Positions 26,801-38,110 of a stretch of 64,000 nt of DNA are shown here, in pieces. Within the stretch, counting starts at the first letter, position 1. Each line of letters starts with the position of its first letter. The notes beneath the pieces were generated by a model. It ran no database searches and had not been told where the DNA came from. It saw only the letters and a list, made by a program, of their open reading frames with translations. Origin of the DNA: Pterobdella sp. o SKG-2022 (taxonomy: Eukaryota; Annelida; Clitellata; Hirudinida; Piscicolidae). The stretch is from positions 5,693,759-5,757,758 of the forward strand of contig OZ038326.1 in the NCBI GenBank assembly GCA_964035795.1, in the 5' to 3' direction. A program made the position numbers and the translations under genes.

Positions 26801-29086
26801 TGCTTTGTGGGAGGAAATTTGAGAGAGGGGTGTATCTTGGGCGGGTATCTAACGTTCGGTGTAGGCGAGAGTTCCCTGATTTCTCATCTGTTTTTTTTGT
26901 AGTGTTTATCTGTTTAGTTGTGTGTCTATGTGGGTTGGTTGATTTGTTTATTCGTAGTTATTTTTCTTATTTTTGATGTGTTGTTGTCTAAATGTGTGTG
27001 AAGTTTTCCATGTGTTGTTTATGTGCGTGTTCGTTACAAACGTGTGTTGTTTCAAGCTGGTGTGTGTGTTTATTTCATGCCACACATGTGTTTCTAAGTG
27101 TAATTTAAGTGTTTATGTGTTTTAATTATGTTTTAGGTTTCAAAAATATTCTTTATATTAATTTAGAATATTTATCAAAAATTACTTTTTTATGTTTTAC
27201 TAACATGTATGTGAACAATCCAATTTTGTCCGCTCAAGTTTGTCACGTGTATTCTCGGATGTGACACATGTGTGTCTGAAATCACGTGCTTATGTGCTTG
27301 TTCGTTTGTTTAGATATTTGTTTGTTTGTTTTTATGTTTTTCATTTTATATTTCAAATGTTTCTTTGTATTAATTAATTTATTTTTCACGTTTTATTGTG
27401 CCAATGTTTGAAATATGTTTTCATGGCTAGTAAGAGAGTAAACATAAGCAGGGAGTTTCAAAACATAAGAATCTACTTGTTTTTTTTTTTTTAGTCAAAA
27501 ATTTTTTCTACATTTTTGGCTTAAAAATATATATTTTTGATAAATATTTAAATTAGAGAATTTTGTATTCAATAATTCAAAACTACATTAATTATGAATT
27601 TATAAAAATAAAATTTAATGCATTTTTCTGAAGGTATATAAATATATTGAAAAACAAATACTCAAAAAAAGTTAGGAATAAAATAGCAATCAAAACATTA
27701 AACTGCCTAAAAAGATGCTATCGTTGCAGAGAAAAAAATCTGAAATATGAATGAAGGCTGCTATTGTGTTTTGGGAAAGCATTTCATATGTATTGAATTC
27801 ACATATTGGATTTTGCTATATATAAATTAATTAGTTAATCAAAGCTTTTTTAAAAAATTGATTTATAAAATTTTCAAACAATATGACATCATTATGTGAC
27901 GTAACCAATAATATTTAAAAGTTTTGTTTAAAAAATTTGATTTTAAAAACTTTGAAAATAGTATCTTAAAATCGATTTTTTGAAATTTTAAGCCAGAAAT
28001 AATATCAGTAAGTAATGGAAACATTGTACATCATAAAAACAGCTAGACACGTTGAAACCAGTACTTATAAGAGGTTTTGAATCGAAAAAAACTTGGAAAA
28101 ATCAATTCTATTTCAATTAAAACTCATTTTGAAAAAAACGAATGATAGGTGAACGCATTTAAACAAAAATGAACATTACACCAAAACAATTAAGTATAAA
28201 CAAAAAAAAACGCACAAACAATAGACAAACATAGAAAAACAGAAAAACAAACGCACACACAGGTATGGTTTCAGAACAGACGGTCAAAGGAGCGTCGCAT
28301 GAAACAGTTGAACGTGCCAGGCCTTGTGAGGAGGCATCAGTTCTTCAGAACACCACGTCGAGTCCGCTCTGTCCTACTGGGTGCTCCTCCTAACCCCTCT
28401 TCGTCTCCCTCTTCATCTTCCCTCCTCTTGCCCGAACATGAGGCCAACCAGAATGCCATGAGGGACAACAAGATCTACTTTGGGAGTTTGTTTCTCTTTT
28501 ATATTTTTTCTTGCTGAATTGGTTTGATTGTTGTATTGTTAGTTTTTTTATATTTTTGTTGAAGGGGTTTTTTAAAAGTGAAATAATAGACTTTCTGCTT
28601 TTTATAAACTGAATAACACTGGAATAATGAATGTCAACTGGGAAAGCATTCAAGTACCATTCGTTTGCTGCGATTATTAAATAAGAATATTTTTACTTAC
28701 TTTATTTATTTAAAAAGTATTTTTTATTAATGAGGATTCTTAGCATGTGTTAGTTTTGCTTATAAGTCAATCGACTGCTTCAAAGCATCTTTATATTATC
28801 AAATAGTGGCTATTTGTGTGATGGATATTCAAATAAGTTATATTCTCTCTAATTAAACTAGTTTCTCATCGGAAATATTAAACAAAAAAAAATGTTTATA
28901 AATTCACTTTTAAACTCCACAGATACAAACTGCCATTCAGACTTTTTCCGCTCAAATTTTTATTCTCGATATTCTCTGCCGTCTCCATCCTCTTCATCCC
29001 ACATGACAGACTTTTTTACATCTGATTGTCAGCTGATAACCACACAAAATAATGATTTGATCTCACAAAATGGTGATTTTTATTAG
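15906..29086 (+). CDS. LHX1/5: LIM-homeodomain transcription factor, LHX1/LHX5 (Lim1) class
   Basis: Five exons keep frame throughout: 15906-16078, 16684-17318, 19440-20140, 28263-28485 and 28923-29086 (1896 nt, 631 aa). LIM1 (residues 5-56) has CVGC, WHSAC, CSIC and LFCKID zinc ligands. LIM2 (64-118) has [15 protein letters not shown] and LLCKQH. The phase-2 LIM1/LIM2 junction preserves the family spacing DFFRxFGxKCAGC. The homeodomain (about 457-516) is KRRGPRTTI to [13 protein letters not shown], split between Gln and Val at an intron of 8.1 kb. [15 protein letters not shown] follows, as in vertebrate LHX1. LHX1/5 proteins bind TAAT-type DNA with LDB cofactors and act in gastrulation, head and neuron specification. 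Odd features: an Asn/Ser/Lys-rich linker of about 340 residues between LIM2 and the homeodomain, against tens of residues in vertebrates, and extra cysteines at residues 59 and 62. The last donor (A|GTTTGT) is weak but in phase. Confidence 0.93.
17613..17705. repeat. (ACT/ATT)n trinucleotide array in LHX1/5 intron 2
   Basis: ACC, ACT and then ATT triplets over about 90 bases just downstream of exon 2. Confidence 0.85.
18480..18680. promoter_or_regulatory. Candidate enhancer in LHX1/5 intron 2 (K50 homeodomain sites)
   Basis: A less AT-rich island carries a near-palindromic GGATTTAATCC at 18536-18546 and GGATTA at 18606-18611. Both are the TAATCC-type sites bound by Otx and Goosecoid class homeodomains. 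ATTA and ATTGTT motifs lie nearby. Regulatory links among Lim1, Otx and Gsc are known in animals; that this island is an enhancer is inference. Confidence 0.3.
18893..19210. repeat. Degenerate GGAT/GATA-type simple repeat
   Basis: Purine-rich, diverged tetranucleotides (GGATGGATG, GATAGATGGATT) continue for about 300 bases in LHX1/5 intron 2. The long minus-strand frames over it reflect the purine bias. Confidence 0.6.
21355..21615. repeat. Degenerate (GACA/AGAC)n array in LHX1/5 intron 3
   Basis: Diverged GACA/GACAAA tetranucleotides produce a 203-codon minus-strand frame full of Cys, Leu and Ser. It is simple sequence, not a gene. Confidence 0.7.
22130..22520. promoter_or_regulatory. Two candidate non-coding conserved islands in LHX1/5 intron 3
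   Basis: Islands at 22130-22230 and 22440-22520 are much less AT-rich than the surrounding intron and carry no open frame. The second contains CCTATTGT (SOX-like) and CTAATAG. Both are only candidates, picked by base composition. Confidence 0.2.
23833..23960. repeat. (GT)n / (GTTT)n compound microsatellite
   Basis: GT runs grade into GTTTGT units and end near 23960. A shorter GTGTGT block follows at 24002-24011. Confidence 0.9.
25080..25345 (-). other. Less AT-rich coding-like relic in LHX1/5 intron 3
   Basis: On the minus strand two adjacent frames look coding-like: [20 protein letters not shown], ending in a stop, then a different frame containing [17 protein letters not shown]. Base composition contrasts with the intron around it. 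It may be a decayed retroelement fragment, but I cannot name it. Confidence 0.25.
25787..25848. repeat. Inverted repeat, about 29-bp arms
   Basis: The left arm (25787-25816) and right arm (25820-25848) are reverse complements apart from a few bases, centred on TATGGTCTAG / CTAGACCATA with a 3-4 base loop. The transcript would fold into a stable hairpin within LHX1/5 intron 3. It could be a fold-back element or a hairpin RNA. Confidence 0.7.
26505..26690. repeat. ACCACAAC-rich simple sequence
   Basis: Degenerate CCACAACACC units over about 185 bases, strongly C and A on the plus strand. Confidence 0.7.
26735..26885. promoter_or_regulatory. Candidate regulatory island in LHX1/5 intron 3
   Basis: A composition island holding ATGACGTAA (CRE/ATF-like), GCGTCATTCA and GGGCGGG (GC-box-like) within an AT-rich intron. 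No exon signals fit. It could be an enhancer or an alternative promoter upstream of the last two exons. Confidence 0.25.
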
Positions 29087-29320
29087 TTTTTATGATAATT
29101 TATAGTTTTTTTTGTGTGAAAAAAATAATTTTATTATCGAAAAAATCATTTTAAATACGATAAACAAAACTATATACATCTTTTATAGTTTATCAAAAGT
29201 ACTGTTAAAACTCTGTTGTGATTGAAGCTTTTATTTAAAAAGCATTAAAAAATGTTTAAAGAGAATATAATTATTATTTACGACAAAATATCATTAATTA
29301 TTCAGCCATCAGAGCCTCGA

Positions 29321-29334
29321 GTGACCAAGGCAAC
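29321..29334. promoter_or_regulatory. RFX X-box-like motif upstream of MBIP
   Basis: GTGACCAAGGCAAC fits the imperfect palindrome GTNRCC-N2-RGYAAC bound by RFX factors and is followed by GACGTG. It sits about 370 bases before the MBIP start, inside a less AT-rich patch (29303-29375) that is probably promoter. Confidence 0.4.
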
Positions 29335-29703
29335 GACGTGTTCTCTCCGTGTTTTCAACAGTGTCCATGAACGCAATTGTTATTTAACAATACAACTTTA
29401 AGTTTCCTTTTGTAAAAACTTTCTCTATTGCACATAAATTCAGTTTTCTCATTGTATCTTGTTATTTATTGCTTTTCACATCGATGACTGGAATCTTTCT
29501 TATTTTTCAATAAATGAAAAAATCTTTAACATTTATTAAAAAACTGAAATCGTTTAGCTTTGAAAGTGAATTTCGATTAAAAAACAAAAGTAAACCTCGA
29601 ATATAGCTTGCGAGCCATATGATGTTAGAAAAAAACTACGAAAATTTTGCCAAATGCTTTTCAGCAGTTTGTATTAGTTTTAGTTTTTTTAATCTTTAAC
29701 GAT

Positions 29704-31370
29704 ATGACTTTGAACTTTCAGATAATTTCATACGAAAAATCTCTTCTTCAACCGTGCTTAGAAAATTTTCTTGACTGCCAAAATTTACCTGATGCTAAAA
29801 ACTTATTAAACTGTTTAAAAGTTTGTTTCAATTTTTATCAAATATTTAATGTTTTTTATTCAATGTATAATTAAAATATTCAGGAAACCATTCAATTCAT
29901 TGAAAACACTTCTGATCATATAGACGAAAAACAAATTCTCATAAACGTAACAAAAAATGAAGTGAGTTTTTCAATAATATAATCACTAAAAACAAAAAAA
30001 AATATTTCAAAATAAAACTTATGGATGCAGATAAGTTATTTTTGAAAAAGCTTTTCACACTTTTTCAAAGTGTTTTTGTTAATTTATTTTTACTTTGATA
30101 TTCAAAATTGTTTGAAATTCCAATTACACAGCTTGATAAAAGAATAAACAGTTTTATAAGAAATCAACGACATAAGACCAATGTCTTAAACACTTATGAG
30201 TTTGCTAATGGTGAACAAAATTCAGGTTGATATCTTCATATAACTTTTATAGATGATTTTTCAAAGATATACTCTACAAAAAAATATTTTTGAGATTTTT
30301 TATCAATAAAACTGGAATTTTTGACAAACTCAATTTTGTATAAACATTTTCCATATAAATTTTATCAAACCTGATAAAAACCTTGCTTTAAGATTTCAGC
30401 TGTGCAAGAGTAGATGCTGTATATAAACCATCTTTTGGCAAGAGACATTTTAAAAGTAAGATTTCAAAATCATCAATATTTCTAATAAATATAAAAATTG
30501 AAAATTATTAGACTTAGCCTAAAAAAAACAACTTTTTAAAATACATTCAAACAATCCAAAAGTCTATCTTAATCAATCAAATACTTGTCAAGTAATTTTT
30601 TTATCTGATTTGAGATTAAAATTCAATAAAAAATTTTAATAATATCAAAAATAAAACTAATAGTGAAATCCAGCTAATGACTGACCATCACCCTTTTTCT
30701 ACATGTTCTTAACCCATTAAACCACTGGTTAATAGTAACAGAAGTGACAAATGTTCAAGGTCCTCAAAGGAATAATGATGACCACAAAGTGATTCTACCC
30801 AGCACTGCTGTCGAGGAGAGGATCAACCTTCTAAGCCAGCATATCAATATGGGTTTGTGTCATTTGGTTTTGAGATAGAAATTTTGATTATGATTTGGAG
30901 GTTATAAAAGGTTTTTATACAAGATATATGTAATTGTTTTTGTATTCAGTTAATATTTGGATTATAGTGAGATTAACAAATTATAAGAGTAATGAAATTA
31001 TTCAGTTTTTTTTTCAAATATGATGAGTAATAATTAAAATGTATAATAAAAGGTTTGAGAAAATATTGTAAAACAAACTTTATATTTTCACATAATGGGA
31101 GTTCGACTTACAAAAACTTCGTGAACTTGAATAAACATCAAAAATGTTTTCATTCTGAATGAACAAACCAGGCTTGATAAATGATAATATTAAACTCCAC
31201 AACCCATCATCACTACAGCCCACCATAAGAAGCACACTGACAGGCCCATGGGTAAGGGGGTGTATGAGAGGTTGAGGGCCCTGGAGGAACGTGTGATGTT
31301 TCTCGAAGGAGTCTCACCTGAGCTTTTCAGTTATTATGCTGGTCCATGCGATGAAGAAGAAGATCCTTGA
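29704..31370 (+). CDS. MBIP: MAP3K12-binding inhibitory protein 1 (MBIP), ATAC complex subunit
   Basis: Six exons, all phase-consistent: 29704-29820, 29884-29961, 30132-30225, 30393-30455, 30742-30852 and 31219-31370 (615 nt, 204 aa). The conserved MBIP core is clear: LDKRINSFIRNQ, then FSCARVDAVYKPSFGKRHFK and VTNVQGPQ, where the human protein has a matching SCARTDA segment. Next come AVEERINLLSQHI and a C-terminal leucine-rich coiled coil VYERLRALEERVMFLEG with VSPELF. MBIP binds the kinase DLK/MAP3K12 and is a core subunit of the ATAC acetyltransferase complex in the nucleus. At 204 aa it is shorter than the roughly 340-residue human protein, with most of the missing part at the N-terminus. 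The ATG at 29704 is the first in frame, but an upstream exon is possible. It lies 0.6 kb behind LHX1/5 and converges on BPNT1. Confidence 0.88.
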
Positions 31371-31426
31371 ATAGTCTTAGTAATAATGAATATATAAATG
31401 AGTTGTTTTTATTTCTAAAACTAAAC

Positions 31427-31432
31427 AATAAA
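31427..31432 (+). terminator. Polyadenylation signal of MBIP
   Basis: AATAAA lies 57 bases after the MBIP stop codon. Confidence 0.6.
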
Positions 31433-32140
31433 GCAATAGAATGCCATACTAAACACGAATACCAAGGTGTATATGCTATAAAAAATGTAGAAATTATTTT
31501 GAAAGTCGTTCAATAACTAACTTTAAGATACTTGAGAATTCATTTTTAAAATTGGAAATATTTTGAACTGGATTGAAAGATACGTTATTATAGTTTTTAA
31601 AATTGAATTTTTAGCAATAGTGAAAAGGAATGATTTGAAAGACTGGGGCATGTAAAACATAAAAAAATATATGAATCAAAAATTGATTATCTAATAATAT
31701 AGAGCTGCAAATATATAATTATCTTTCCTATATTGTTTTCAAGACTACATTTAAGGCTAAATGTTGAAATAATACCTTAAGCCATCTATTTTTTATTATT
31801 AGTTAGCAATTACATTTTTTTATAGCCCGTTTTCCTTCACCAAGTGTCAGGCAGTTACAACTAAGTTATCTAACCTAATATACTATATTCATATTCAATG
31901 GAAATAAGCATCAACAACAGCACAAGGTTAGCAAAATCATCACTAGAAAGACTGGTATATGACTGATTTAAATATCGTTTAAAATAAAATAAGTCTTGAC
32001 TAAATTAAATATTTATAACATGGGTCACCAAAACTAGAAATCAACAGTAACCGTTGCCAGTTAATATCTCTCTATCTAAACTAACGCCAACAACCAAATA
32101 ACTAGGACCATTATCGTATTAATATGAATAAATAAACCGT
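31433..32140. other. Intergenic gap between convergent MBIP and BPNT1
   Basis: About 700 bases of AT-rich DNA with no open frames or repeats that I can support. Confidence 0.5.
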
Positions 32141-32146
32141 TTTATT
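32141..32146 (-). terminator. Polyadenylation signal of BPNT1
   Basis: TTTATT on the plus strand (AATAAA on the minus strand) lies 23 bases beyond the BPNT1 stop, implying a very short 3' UTR. Confidence 0.5.
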
Positions 32147-32168
32147 ATCAGATACTTGAAAATTCATT

Positions 32169-34745
32169 TCATTTAAGTTCTCCTTTAACATCTTGGGGCA
32201 TCTTTGCCATGTACCAGGCGTGTTCAGATTTGATGCAGGTAGCGAGAGTTCCCCCCTTGTTCCTTTTCTCTACAGATGGGTGGTACTCGTACAGATTGCC
32301 ATTCATGTCGGTCAGCCAACCCCCCATTGCATGCAACACTGCTTCTGGTGCACAAGTATCCCACTTCTTGCAGCCTCCACTAGCGAACAAGTAACAGTGG
32401 GCCTTGCCTTCTATTAGCAGCAGTACCTGGGTGTGTGTTTTAAAGAAGGGGTCCTAAAAAAAGCGTTTGAATATTTATTTGAAAAATTGAACATCTATTA
32501 AAGAATGACATTCATTTAGTATTCAATATATTCTAAATGAATTATTATAGCAAAACAACAAGAAAAAACATAACTTATTCTTCTCCTACGAACCTTGTGG
32601 CCTGCACCTCCAACTCTGAGCACTTGAGTGGGCTTGCAGGCCTCAATGGCGCTATTTACCTGCTCTGTGACGTGAGATCTGGTAGTGGTTATAATCCTCT
32701 CGTCTGCTGGGGGTTGTCTGCGTTGGAAGCCGTAAGCTCCTGAGGGGAGTGTGGTTGGGTAGTTAACAGCTTAATTGAAAGGTTGAGGTATAATTTGAAC
32801 TGCACAAAACTTAACGCGAGACTTATTTAAACTAAACAATGAAGAATGAAATATATAAAGATAAGCATCCAATAACACAATTAAAAAACAAGCAAACTAA
32901 CCCAACCCCACAATTCCCCAGATCATCCTGCCCAGAACAGCCGTAGCCCCAGCCTGATAGTTGTGATAGGGCTGGTATATGACCCCAGCCACTGCCCTGC
33001 CTTTCCATGCTATCCCTATCAGCACTGTCACATGGTCCAACAAACCTTTGATGAAGATGTTTTGGGTTGGGTTGTTAACCAGTGAAACAATACTATATAG
33101 TGATTGATGGAAAGATCTAAATAGTGACTGATTTATGACGTTTTTCGTAAGATTGTGTTAGTTTGTATGAAAAATGAATTTATTGAAATATACATTTTAG
33201 TGAATATTATGTCCAATATGATGAAATTGAGAAGCAAAATTTATGACTAAAAAATACAGTGATGCACTTAATGGTGTTTCAAAAAAACCATACAACTGAA
33301 AAAAAAAGCAAACAGAAGGAGAGTTACCCTTCAAAAATTAAAGTGTTAAAATTTAGATTTAACTTAAAAATCATACTTATCATCGTAAAAGTCTTGATGC
33401 TCAAATACTATGAGATTAAATGGTATATTGATAACAGCAATACATTAAGAACAAAAGGAGTGAATCACCTTGGGTGAACTCTGCAGTGCCATCCAGTGGG
33501 TCCACCCAAATGCATATCTTTGGAGAATAGATGTGATGATGATACTAATAATAATAATAATACAATTTTTTGTAAAGAATATTGATGCTTTTTTGAATAA
33601 CTCTACAGCATGAAGATTTGAAGCTACAGTGGCATTATTGAGGTAATATAAAACCTCTTATAGTAATATCCAGTAATGAAATACATATTAATATGTAATT
33701 TTTTCATGGTAATGTAATAATAGTTTTCAAGTGCATGAAAAACTCAAACTATACTAGTTCAAATTTTCGAAAAAAAAATACTATAAACTGAACAGTGAAT
33801 CTTGAACAAAAAATTTTATAATATACAAACATGAAGAACAGCACAAACCTCTTCCTCCTTAGCTTCTCTGAGCTCAGCTGGGAGCTTGTTGGCTTCTTTT
33901 AAAATTTCCCTGTCCACTTCTGTCACTATCCAATCAGATGGGATTCCTGAAGCCTCTAATGTCTGCAGAGGGGTTTTAAGTTAATGCATGGTAGTTTGTT
34001 CAGACTTATGCTTATTGGCTGTGTGTGTGTGTGCATGCAATTTTGGTGTCGATCAATGTCTAATCAATGTTGCTGGTAAGATTTGATTTTAATACTGATA
34101 GAAGGCTTTTTGCTTGAATTATGTTTCATAAACTAAATGATGAAACAAACTATTAAAAGTAATGTAATAGGGTATTTATAAAGTGTTTTTTCTTGTAGAT
34201 CAAAGCGCTTGCTACAAATTTAATGTAGTGAAAACACACTGTGTAACAGGTGCTAATTGTTGGCCCACACAAAATCAAACCCGGTAATTTTAGATACTAA
34301 ATCTTATGCTTCAGCTCTGAGCTATACGAGTCGATTAAAATTGAAATTCAATTAAGATCAAAGCCTCAAACCTCTTCTCCAATGATAGCTGCCTTGGGAT
34401 ACTGCCTAGAAAGAGATGCAACAATGCATTTTTGGGCACTCCTGTCCGCCTCTGTTTGTAAGTCATTAAAACCCTGGATTCATTGTTGATTCAGTAAGTT
34501 CATGAAAAATTTTTTCTTTAATATCGAATTAAACGGTATGGTTGTTTTGATATTACTGAAACAAAATGGAAATTTTTTTAAATGGACTTAGGTTTGAAAT
34601 AAAGATTAAATGAAGATATGAAAAAACTAACTTTTTGGACGATTCCTAAATCTCCAGATTTCAAAATGTTTCTTATTATACCGCCTGCCTTGTTAGCAAT
34701 GGCTACAGATGATGAAACAATCTTTAATAAAAGTGGTTCGGACAT
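32169..34745 (-). CDS. BPNT1: 3'(2'),5'-bisphosphate nucleotidase 1 (BPNT1)
   Basis: Seven exons in minus-strand order: 34745-34632, 34473-34372, 33962-33849, 33517-33469, 33045-32902, 32739-32594 and 32426-32169. All junctions are GT-AG and in phase, giving 308 aa, the same length as I recall for human BPNT1. BPNT1 hydrolyses PAP (3'-phosphoadenosine 5'-phosphate) to AMP in the cytosol, using Mg2+ and being inhibited by lithium, which clears the by-product of sulfation. The inositol-monophosphatase-fold motifs are intact: IIGEE (residues about 68-72), WVDPLDGT (114-121), [15 protein letters not shown] and [12 protein letters not shown] (about 240-251), covering all metal ligands. It faces away from the zinc-finger gene at 35463, and the 0.7 kb between them may be a shared promoter. 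A SINE-like repeat sits in intron 2. Confidence 0.96.
34195..34335 (-). mobile_element. tRNA-derived SINE-like insertion in BPNT1 intron 2
   Basis: On the minus strand a tRNA-like head shows an A-box-like TAGCTCAGAGCTGAAG and a B-box-like GGGTTTGATTT about 35 bases apart. A body follows, running to a CTTTGATCTACAAG end. Spacing and order match pol III internal promoters. It does not fold into a proper tRNA. Confidence 0.5.
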
Positions 34746-35462
34746 TTCAAAAAGGTTTCGTCTATTTCTAATTTTTTATCTCTAATCTTAAAAATATGAT
34801 AATTTATCGAAAGAGATAGTTTTAAAAGTAAATTTAACTTATTTATGTTTGAAATTTAAACAATAATTCGAGTTTTTAACAAGATAAATACAAAAAACGC
34901 ACATCGTTTAAAAATAACTTTGAAATTTTTGAAAAAAAAATTTTTTGAAAATATTTATCATTTCATAGTGTAAGTTTGTCTCACAAAAAGTTTTAGGAAG
35001 TTAATAAATACTTTGTGTTTGTTTTGCTCATCAAGTTGTAGGAGATTCCCAGTCTCAGCTTGATACACTAATTTACTTTTTCAACTACGAATAGTATTTT
35101 AACTTTATTTCACTCAAAGTGTTGAAATATACAGAAAAAGTACTTCAAGAATATATTTTTGTTGAAATTGAAGAGTTCAATTTTTGGGCGCTGACAAAAA
35201 TTTTAAAAATTCAATGATTTATCCAATTAATAAATATAAATAATTTAATTCATTTCCAAATTTTATTTTTTTTACATTTTTACTTTTCACATTTTCTCTG
35301 TTTGAATATATTATTCTTGTTTTGTACATTTTATGAATAATTTAAATCCCTAACTATATGAATCATATAAGAGGGTTATTTTCTGGAAGCATAAAATTAT
35401 CTATAAAATAAACTTATTTAATAAATCAACAAAAGATCATATTCAAAATATTACGAAATATA
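34746..35462. other. Bidirectional intergenic region, BPNT1 / zinc-finger gene
   Basis: About 0.7 kb between divergent start codons. It contains copy 2 of the dispersed 25-mer (35001-35025) and otherwise AT-rich DNA. No TATA box was identified. Confidence 0.45.
35001..35025 (+). repeat. Dispersed repeat motif, copy 2
   Basis: Identical over 25 bases to 11061-11085. The flanks differ, apart from loose similarity of the preceding 15 bases. Confidence 0.65.
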
Positions 35463-37156
35463 ATGAAACAGTTCACAAAACGTAAATCCCTCGAGACGTG
35501 TAAAAAAGGAGACATTTCATCTAATCATACATGTATTTCGACAGGTAAAATTTTGAAAAAAAAACTCATTATTTTAAAATTTTCAGTTATGTGAAAAAAT
35601 TTCAATTTTTAATAGAACTGAAAGATGAAGCATCAGATGATACAAAATTAACTTTCAATGATGAAAACGTTATTTCATTAGACAAAAAAACATTTAAAAG
35701 CAAAAATTGTGGTCTTACTCGTGAAAAAGTTCATCTAAAAAATAATTCACTTTACAAATGTCCACACTGTGACAGTACTTTTAGAAGAAAAATAGCTTTG
35801 CAAAAACACCAAGTTGAACACACAGGAGAAAAACCTTTCAAATGTGATACCTGCAATTCATCATTTTCCACAAAGAGTTATTTCAAGCAACACAAACTTG
35901 TGCATACAGGGGAAAGCCCATACAAATGTATCATTTGTAATAGGATGTTCACCAGTAGTGGTAATTTAAAAGTTCATATTAGAAGACATAAAAAAGAAAA
36001 GCCTTTCAAATGTTCAATCTGTGCTACAGCATTTTCTGTGAAAAGTTTACTTCAATCACATCTACGTTCTCATTCAGGAGAGAAAGCATTCAAATGCACA
36101 ATTTGTGATTCAGCCTTTTCTTCAAAATTTTATTTACAAGGCCACATTCGGACACATACAGGAGAAAAACCATATAGGTGTGAAGTATGCAACCTTGCTT
36201 TCCATTATGCTCCTCTCTTGAGAGCTCATAGACTTGTTCACATAAAAGAAAACAACTTCAAATGTTCTTTCTGTGGTGAGGGTTTTAATGACAGACCCTC
36301 ATTGATCGAACATAAAAAATCACATAAAGGAGAACGCCATTTTAGGTGTGAGATTTGTGACAAAGCATTCCTTTTTAAACATCACCTTAAGATCCATCAA
36401 CGTATTCATACAGGAGAAAAGCCATTCAAATGTCAGTACTGTGAATACACATTTTCTAATGCTTCAGCCCGTTTAAGGCATGAGCGAACTCATACTGGTG
36501 AAAAACCCTTTGAATGTGATATTTGTGGCAATACTTTTGCTCAAAGTTTGTATTTGAAACAACATAGGTATGTACATACTGGTGAAAAGCCATACAGATG
36601 TGAGATGTGTGACAGGGCATTTGCCAGCAGAAACACACTGAAATCACATAGACGAATACACACTGGAGATAAGCCTTTCAAATGTGACTTGTGTGATAGC
36701 GCTTTCATTCAAAGCTTCGCTCTCAAAAAACACAAACGCACTCATACAGGCTTCAAACCCTACAAGTGTGATGTGTGTGGTACGTCATTTGCTGATAAAT
36801 ACTACAGAAATAAACATATGAAATGTGTACATTCTGTGGACGAAACAGTTCAAAAGAACTTTGACCAAGCTGTCTCTTTTGCTGATATTTCCAACATAAC
36901 AGTAATAGGCTCAGATTCAAACAATGCAACACAACCAGTGCTGAATCTAACTGGCTTGAATCTAAGCAATACTATTTATACAGTGACATTTTTGAATACA
37001 GATTCTAATTTAGTTTCTAATAATAGTTTTTCCAACAATGATTCAACTAATGATAGTTCTTTAAATTTGCTGAATTATAACTTCAACCCTTCAATGCTAA
37101 ATAGTGAAGTGCTAGTTAAAACCTTATATAATGATAATCAAGACATACAATGCTAA
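35463..37156 (+). CDS. C2H2 zinc-finger protein with 13 tandem fingers
   Basis: The large exon encodes 13 consecutive C2H2 fingers, from YKCPHCDSTF to YKCDVCGTSF. Most are joined by TGEKP-type linkers, with variants at fingers 3, 4, 6 and 7 (KKEKP, SGEKA, IKENN, KGERH). A tail of about 100 residues rich in Asn, Ser and Thr follows the fingers. There is no KRAB, BTB or ZAD domain. The fingers predict a sequence-specific DNA-binding nuclear protein. No in-frame ATG precedes the fingers in the main exon, so a first exon is needed. ATG 35463 to donor 35544 (ACAG|GTAAAA), joined to acceptor 35630, gives 535 aa. The better-looking acceptor at 35586 is out of phase with that donor, so the N-terminus is uncertain. 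Orthology cannot be assigned for this rapidly evolving class. Confidence 0.85.
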
Positions 37157-38110
37157 ACTAGAAACAAAGTTTATATATTAACTATTAGAACTCAAAGCTT
37201 TCCATATTTAAGAATTCTCCTTTTTGTTTATCATTGATTGTAGTATATTGAAATTTCCATAGCAAACATCACTTCAATTTTTGACATTCTAGTCATTTAT
37301 TGTTTTTTTGTCGATAATGAATTTTTAAATTTTGTTTTAGATTGTATCATTTTTGCTTTTGTTTATCATTTTGGTGTACTCTAAATTTAATTATTTAAGC
37401 GCTCTGTAATCATTTCTACTTATTCTAGCTTGGATAGAATATGAAAGTCATTGAAGGTATTTTCTTCTGTCGCAGTAGAACCCAAACACACATAGCAACA
37501 ACTTCAAAAAAAATATTTGATTGGTTGACGAACAATTGATCCATAAATAAATTATTATTTAATAATTATTGTTACCCAAACAAATAATTTTTCTGGTTTT
37601 GCCGTGACTAAAAAAAAACACCTAATCAATTTTAATACTTTTCTCAAATAATTTTTATTTCTTATAAAGTTGACTTTTGACTTAGAAATATTTCTGTTAT
37701 TATTGATAATTAATGATTTATGTTATATAGCTGAATAGTTGATAAATATTTTAAATACTTTCATTTGATCGCTTCTATTAGGTCTCTACGTTAGAGTGCT
37801 TAATAGCGTTCATAAGTTAATAAAGTCATTTCCTTAGAAAACTTTCTATTTTATTGTTGTATGCAGTTACCATGGCTGTAGAAATTCAGATTTGTGCAGA
37901 GTGTTTCAGATAAGGCTTCGAAAAAATTTAAAAGATAACATAGTTCAATGTATTAACAGAAACTTGCGTTCGAAAATGTCTTGCTACGAACAGGATAAAA
38001 AAGTTGTAAACTATTTCATTTTAAATATTATGATTTTTTACATATGTTTTATATCTAATACTTTATGTGGTTAATGTAGCTATAATAGAGAATTTACTGT
38101 GTAAACTTTT
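37157..38110. other. 3' flank of the zinc-finger gene
   Basis: AT-rich 3' UTR and flank with an AATAAA-containing stretch near 37545. A 60-codon open frame at 37892-38074 is not convincing. Nothing else seen. Confidence 0.4.

Noticed and set aside
35463..37156. Assigning the 13-finger protein to a named vertebrate ZNF orthologue
   Set aside because: Fingers and linkers are generic and no accessory domain is present, so any symbol would be a guess.
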